Source: Planctomycetota bacterium (lineage in GTDB: Bacteria > Planctomycetota > UBA1135 > UBA2386). Taken from it: DNA of 64,000 nt. Under the pieces are notes generated by a model. That model searched no databases, was not told the origin of the DNA, and saw only the letters and a program-made list of their open reading frames with translations. Position numbers and translations under genes: made by a program. This document shows, piece by piece, positions 62,101 to 64,000 of the stretch (its first letter is position 1; every line of letters begins with the position of its first letter). The stretch spans positions 1,426,001 through 1,490,000 of the forward strand of contig JADJWQ010000006.1 of the NCBI GenBank assembly GCA_016716265.1. Reading direction: 5' to 3'.

Positions 62101-62379
62101 CTGGTCGACGGCGGCGGCCTCGCGGTGCCGGCCTTCGCGTTCGTCAACAACGACGGGCAGTGGGACGTCGAGGCGTACGGCGTCGCGCCGGACATCGAGA
62201 TGTTCGACGACCCGACACAGGTGCAGGCCGGCCGCGAGCCGATGCTCGAGGCCGCGGTCCGCAACCTGCTCGAGCGGCTCGAGCAGAGCCCGCCGCCCCG
62301 GCGGCCGGAGCCGCCGCGCGGCCCCGACCGCCGCGGGCTCGTCGACCCGGCCAGCGCGCCCGGTGCGCGCGACCGCTGA
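59137..62379 (+). CDS. Exported tricorn-protease-like S41 peptidase
   Basis: The 1,080 residues from ATG 59137 start with a signal peptide (LRIPLPLVAALLVLPAAARAQ). The N-terminal ~620 residues contain WD40/PD40-type propeller strands (DGTLVAFSGEYGG, SPDGSKLAYN, WSPDGRLLAFVAEDG, GRYLWFTSARD). The C-terminal ~400 residues are the tricorn core with its cap, PDZ-like part and S41 catalytic domain: TDAWRIMRDWFYDPNMHGVD, ELNCGHTYV, and the nucleophile serine in LINGYSSSGGDAFPYYF near residue 952. It would degrade peptides outside the cytoplasm. The C-terminal ~35 residues are a Pro/Arg-rich tail. Confidence 0.93.
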   Translation: MLRIPLPLVAALLVLPAAARAQTDDEALLLRFPHLQGDRLAFTKGGDIWVAELGDLRARRLTSFDEGQELYPRISPDGTLVAFSGEYGGSRQIYVVPFTGGTPKQLTFYPDVGVLPPRGGYDNLPLDWTPDGRHILIRSNRTPYGERIGRYFLVRADGAGLEQPLQIPEGGAATFSPDGSKLAYNIISREWRTWKRYTAGRAQDVWVYDLTGNRIERITTFEGTDNFPMWVGDRIYFTSDREGGTLNLWCHELSSGVDRRVTSFADFDVLFPSRGAGGIVFEHGGALWRLDTTSERLTRLSITLADDRPWTRPRWLDCGGDFGEFTISPNAKRAVVEFRGDLFSVPAEHGEVRNLTRTPGRRERDPSWSPDGRLLAFVAEDGLDQELFVRSFGHGQETRLTTDLGAWIEGYAWSPDSRYIAVRDHACRLWVVDVRTRRAELRDTSPETSIGSVQWSKCGTWLCYDKLGRNGYQSIWLVRAQGGTPVQVTSDDWDDRSPSFDPGGRYLWFTSARDYQYGDHEFRQRIYALLLRDDVASPTAPREDEEPIAGAPKAEPAADSDGPLEIDLDGIEHRLVAIDLPSGRYGALQGVTGGLLFRQGGELRRYDLDAREAKDVLTGIGAHELSPDREHVLYRHGQSLCLARTSPGQQAGKDPLPLGGVRLEVHPPTEWAQMYTDAWRIMRDWFYDPNMHGVDWEAMRAKYLPLVSHVSHRSDLDFLLGELIGELNCGHTYVQPGETPSVPRVDVGTLGCELEVVDGRYRIAAILDAENWTAAGRNPLAEPGVHVAVGDYLLAIDGRELTAADNPYQWLVGKADRRVELLVNAAPRTWDARRVTVRPTASEQTLRYITWVNRNRELVARLSGGRIGYLHCPNTAIEGHRELFEGWRAQALVKDAMIVDDRYNGGGFIPIDMIDALSRRPLNWWARRHRQLYTTPQYAFEGPMIMLINGYSSSGGDAFPYYFRERDLGPLMGQRTWGGLVGYSGTPRLVDGGGLAVPAFAFVNNDGQWDVEAYGVAPDIEMFDDPTQVQAGREPMLEAAVRNLLERLEQSPPPRRPEPPRGPDRRGLVDPASAPGARDR

Positions 62380-62412
62380 CGCCGGACCGGCGCTGGCGGC
62401 GGCGGATTCCGT

Positions 62413-62469
62413 TCATCGGTCGACCGAGTACCTGCCGATGACGAGACGGCAGGAACGGTCGACGGATGA
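62413..62469 (+). promoter_or_regulatory. Long hairpin that contains the ribosome site and start codon of the next gene
   Basis: Arms TCATC-g-GTCGACCG (62,413-62,426) and CGGTCGAC-g-GATGA (62,456-62,469) pair outside, and CCTGCCG/CGGCAGG (62,431-62,437/62,447-62,453) inside, about 20 pairs in all. The start codon ATG (62,466-62,468) and the AGGAA (62,451-62,455) preceding it are mostly paired. It could be a translational switch, or a terminator of the protease gene that overlaps the next gene. Confidence 0.5.
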
Positions 62470-64000
62470 CGCAGGACCCAACCCCAGCACGGCGGGCGCG
62501 CGCGAGGAGCATCCGCTCCCGGACCGCGCGCGCCGCCGGCGTCGCCGTGGTGGCCGCCGGCGCGCTGGTCACCGCGATCGTCGTGACCGCCGTGCAGGCG
62601 CACGGCGAGGCGGAGCGGGTCCAGCGCGCGGCGCAGCTCGGCTGGCAGCTCGATCGCGAGGTCGAGCAGGGCCTGACCACGCTGACCGCGGTCAGCGCGT
62701 TCCTCGCCGAGCCGGGAGCGCCGCGGTCGACGTTCCGGAACTTCGCCGCGGCGCTCGCCGCGTGCCAGCGCAGCGTGCGCTTCATCGGCCGGGCCACACC
62801 GGACGACGCCGGTCGGATCGAGGTGCGCGAGCTGATCCGCCCCGCTGCGGCCACCGAGGGTGCGGCGGCCATCGAGCCGCCCTGGCCGGAGCTGCCATGG
62901 TCGGAGCTGCAACCGGGCAGCACGCGCGCCGCGCTGGTCGCGGCCGACCGCGACGACTCGCCCGCCGGTGGCCGGCGCGAGCTGCTGCTCGCCCGCCGCG
63001 GTGCGCTCGACGCGCGGCCCGCCGCCGACATCGCGCTGGTCGCGCTCGATCTCGATGCGGTGCTCGGCGGCTTCGTGCTGATCACCGACGACCGGGCCGG
63101 GCCGGCCCCCGCCGCCGACGAGACCCGCGACCTGTGGATCGGTGGACTGCGGCTGCCAGTCAGGACCGCGACGCCGCTGCCGCACGCGGACGACCGCCTC
63201 GCGGCGCTGCTGATCGCCATCGCGGGGCTCGCGGTGTCGTTCGGCTGCGCGCGCGCGGCCACGCTCGCACTCGACCACGGCCACGCGCTGGAGGTGCGGG
63301 TGCGCGCGCGCACGCAGGCGCTCGAGATCGCGCGACGACGCTCGCACCGGCGCGCGCGGACCGTCGCCGAGCTGGTGCGCGATCGCGAGAGCGAGCTCGA
63401 GGAGGCGCGCCACACGGTGCTGCAGAAGGCCCGCGACCTCGCGATCGCCAACCGCGACCTCGCGCGGCGCAATCGGGAGATCGAGAGCTTCTACCACGTG
63501 GTGAGCCACGAGCTGCGCACGCCGCTGACCTCGATCCGGGAGTTCACCGCGATCCTCGCCGACGGCATCGCGGGGCCGGTCGCACCGGAGCAGCGGGAGT
63601 GCCTGGACGTCGTGCGCGCGAGCTGCGAGCAGATGCGGCGCTGCATCGACGATCTGTTCGACGCGGCGCGGATCGAGACCGGCAAGCTGCAGCTGCGCCG
63701 CGAGACGAACGATCTCGCAGCATTGCTGGCGGAGCTCGCGACCGCGCACGGCCCGCACGCCAAGGGCCGCGGCATCGCGCTCGAGCTGGCGGCGGAGCCC
63801 GGCCTGCCGCCGCTCGAGATCGACCCCGTCCGCATCCGGCAGGTCGTGGGCAACCTGATCGACAACGCGATGAAGTTCAGCGGCGCGGGCTCGACGATCC
63901 GCGTCACCGCGCGCGCGACGGGCTCCGGACAGGTCGAGGTCGCCGTCGTCGACCAGGGCTGCGGGATCCCGTCCGACAGTCTCGAGCGCGTCTTCGATCG
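62466..64000 (+). CDS. Membrane sensor histidine kinase, 3' truncated by window edge
   Basis: The frame is open from ATG 62466 to the window end (511 codons). Residues about 18-40 form a first membrane helix (AGVAVVAAGALVTAIVVTAV). A CHASE-like extracytoplasmic region follows (about 41-240, with LGWQLDREVEQGLTTLTAVS). A second helix (about 243-262, LAALLIAIAGLAVSFGC), a coiled coil, and the HisKA H-box FYHVVSHELRTPLTSIREF precede the ATPase N-box RQVVGNLIDNAMKFSG and G1 box VDQGCGIP. So it is an active histidine kinase; a receiver or response regulator may follow beyond the window. It begins 86 bases after the tricorn-like gene, inside a long hairpin. Confidence 0.93.
   Translation, partial: MTQDPTPARRARARSIRSRTARAAGVAVVAAGALVTAIVVTAVQAHGEAERVQRAAQLGWQLDREVEQGLTTLTAVSAFLAEPGAPRSTFRNFAAALAACQRSVRFIGRATPDDAGRIEVRELIRPAAATEGAAAIEPPWPELPWSELQPGSTRAALVAADRDDSPAGGRRELLLARRGALDARPAADIALVALDLDAVLGGFVLITDDRAGPAPAADETRDLWIGGLRLPVRTATPLPHADDRLAALLIAIAGLAVSFGCARAATLALDHGHALEVRVRARTQALEIARRRSHRRARTVAELVRDRESELEEARHTVLQKARDLAIANRDLARRNREIESFYHVVSHELRTPLTSIREFTAILADGIAGPVAPEQRECLDVVRASCEQMRRCIDDLFDAARIETGKLQLRRETNDLAALLAELATAHGPHAKGRGIALELAAEPGLPPLEIDPVRIRQVVGNLIDNAMKFSGAGSTIRVTARATGSGQVEVAVVDQGCGIPSDSLERVFD

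Overview
The window is a very GC-rich (about 70% or more by eye) bacterial chromosome segment with dense genes on both strands. It most resembles a Planctomycetota genome, probably one of the little-studied marine or aquatic lineages. The reasons are formylglycine-type sulfatases, large Hanks-type Ser/Thr kinases next to ECF sigma factors, many signal-peptide proteins carrying the same C-terminal beta-sandwich, YLVVW-repeat and FG-GAP secreted proteins, a tricorn-like protease and TPR giants. The lineage is inferred from gene content only; no 16S or marker tree could be run. No CRISPR array, insertion sequence, rRNA or phage block was seen.

Left third (1-19,650). The 3' end of ribF is followed by tRNA-Phe with a well-formed sigma-70 type promoter. 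Next come an iduronate-2-sulfatase-like sulfatase, a YLVVW-repeat secreted protein, and a kinase-TPR receptor facing an ECF sigma factor. Further on are a thioredoxin-like/TPR protein, an FG-GAP protein, a small periplasmic protein, and a stop-interrupted relic of a secreted protein. A translationally coupled ECF sigma factor and kinase-pseudokinase pair follows, then a tiny four-Cys membrane protein and a second sulfatase.

Middle (19,820-39,300). A compact housekeeping run (S41 protease, tsaD, larB, carA) converges on a leftward set encoding a GspK-like pseudopilin, a lipoprotein secretin and a Skp/OmpH-like protein. Upstream of these, on the same strand, lies a 1,960-residue protein. It joins an extracytoplasmic CBM9-like domain, several membrane segments, HAMP, GAF, a degenerate GGDEF, a sigma-54 AAA+ domain with GAFTGA, and a winged helix. 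Two near-identical 30-base repeats bracket it. Next are pnp, encoding a PNPase with a Lys-rich head and an Arg/Gly/Asp-rich tail of about 320 residues, an 822-base spacer with tandem repeats, and rpsO with a long leader.

Right third (39,370-64,000). A lipoprotein diverges from an orphan TssB-TssC sheath fusion. Then come queC coupled to a large Ig-like lipoprotein, and an Mla/MCE lipid-transport operon (STAS-MlaE, MlaF, MlaD-like, PqiC-like). Two TPR proteins, a GHMP-kinase/UDP-sugar pyrophosphorylase fusion with a GalU-like partner, a tricorn-like protease, and a histidine kinase cut by the window end complete the region. The kinase's start codon lies inside a long hairpin.

The strongest candidates for something new are the membrane-anchored CBM9/sigma-54 activator with its flanking repeats, the fused contractile sheath protein, the tailed PNPase, and the shared secreted C-terminal domain. 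Several genes also have a TAnnnT -10-like hexamer only 7 to 17 bases before the start codon, which suggests leaderless or near-leaderless mRNAs.
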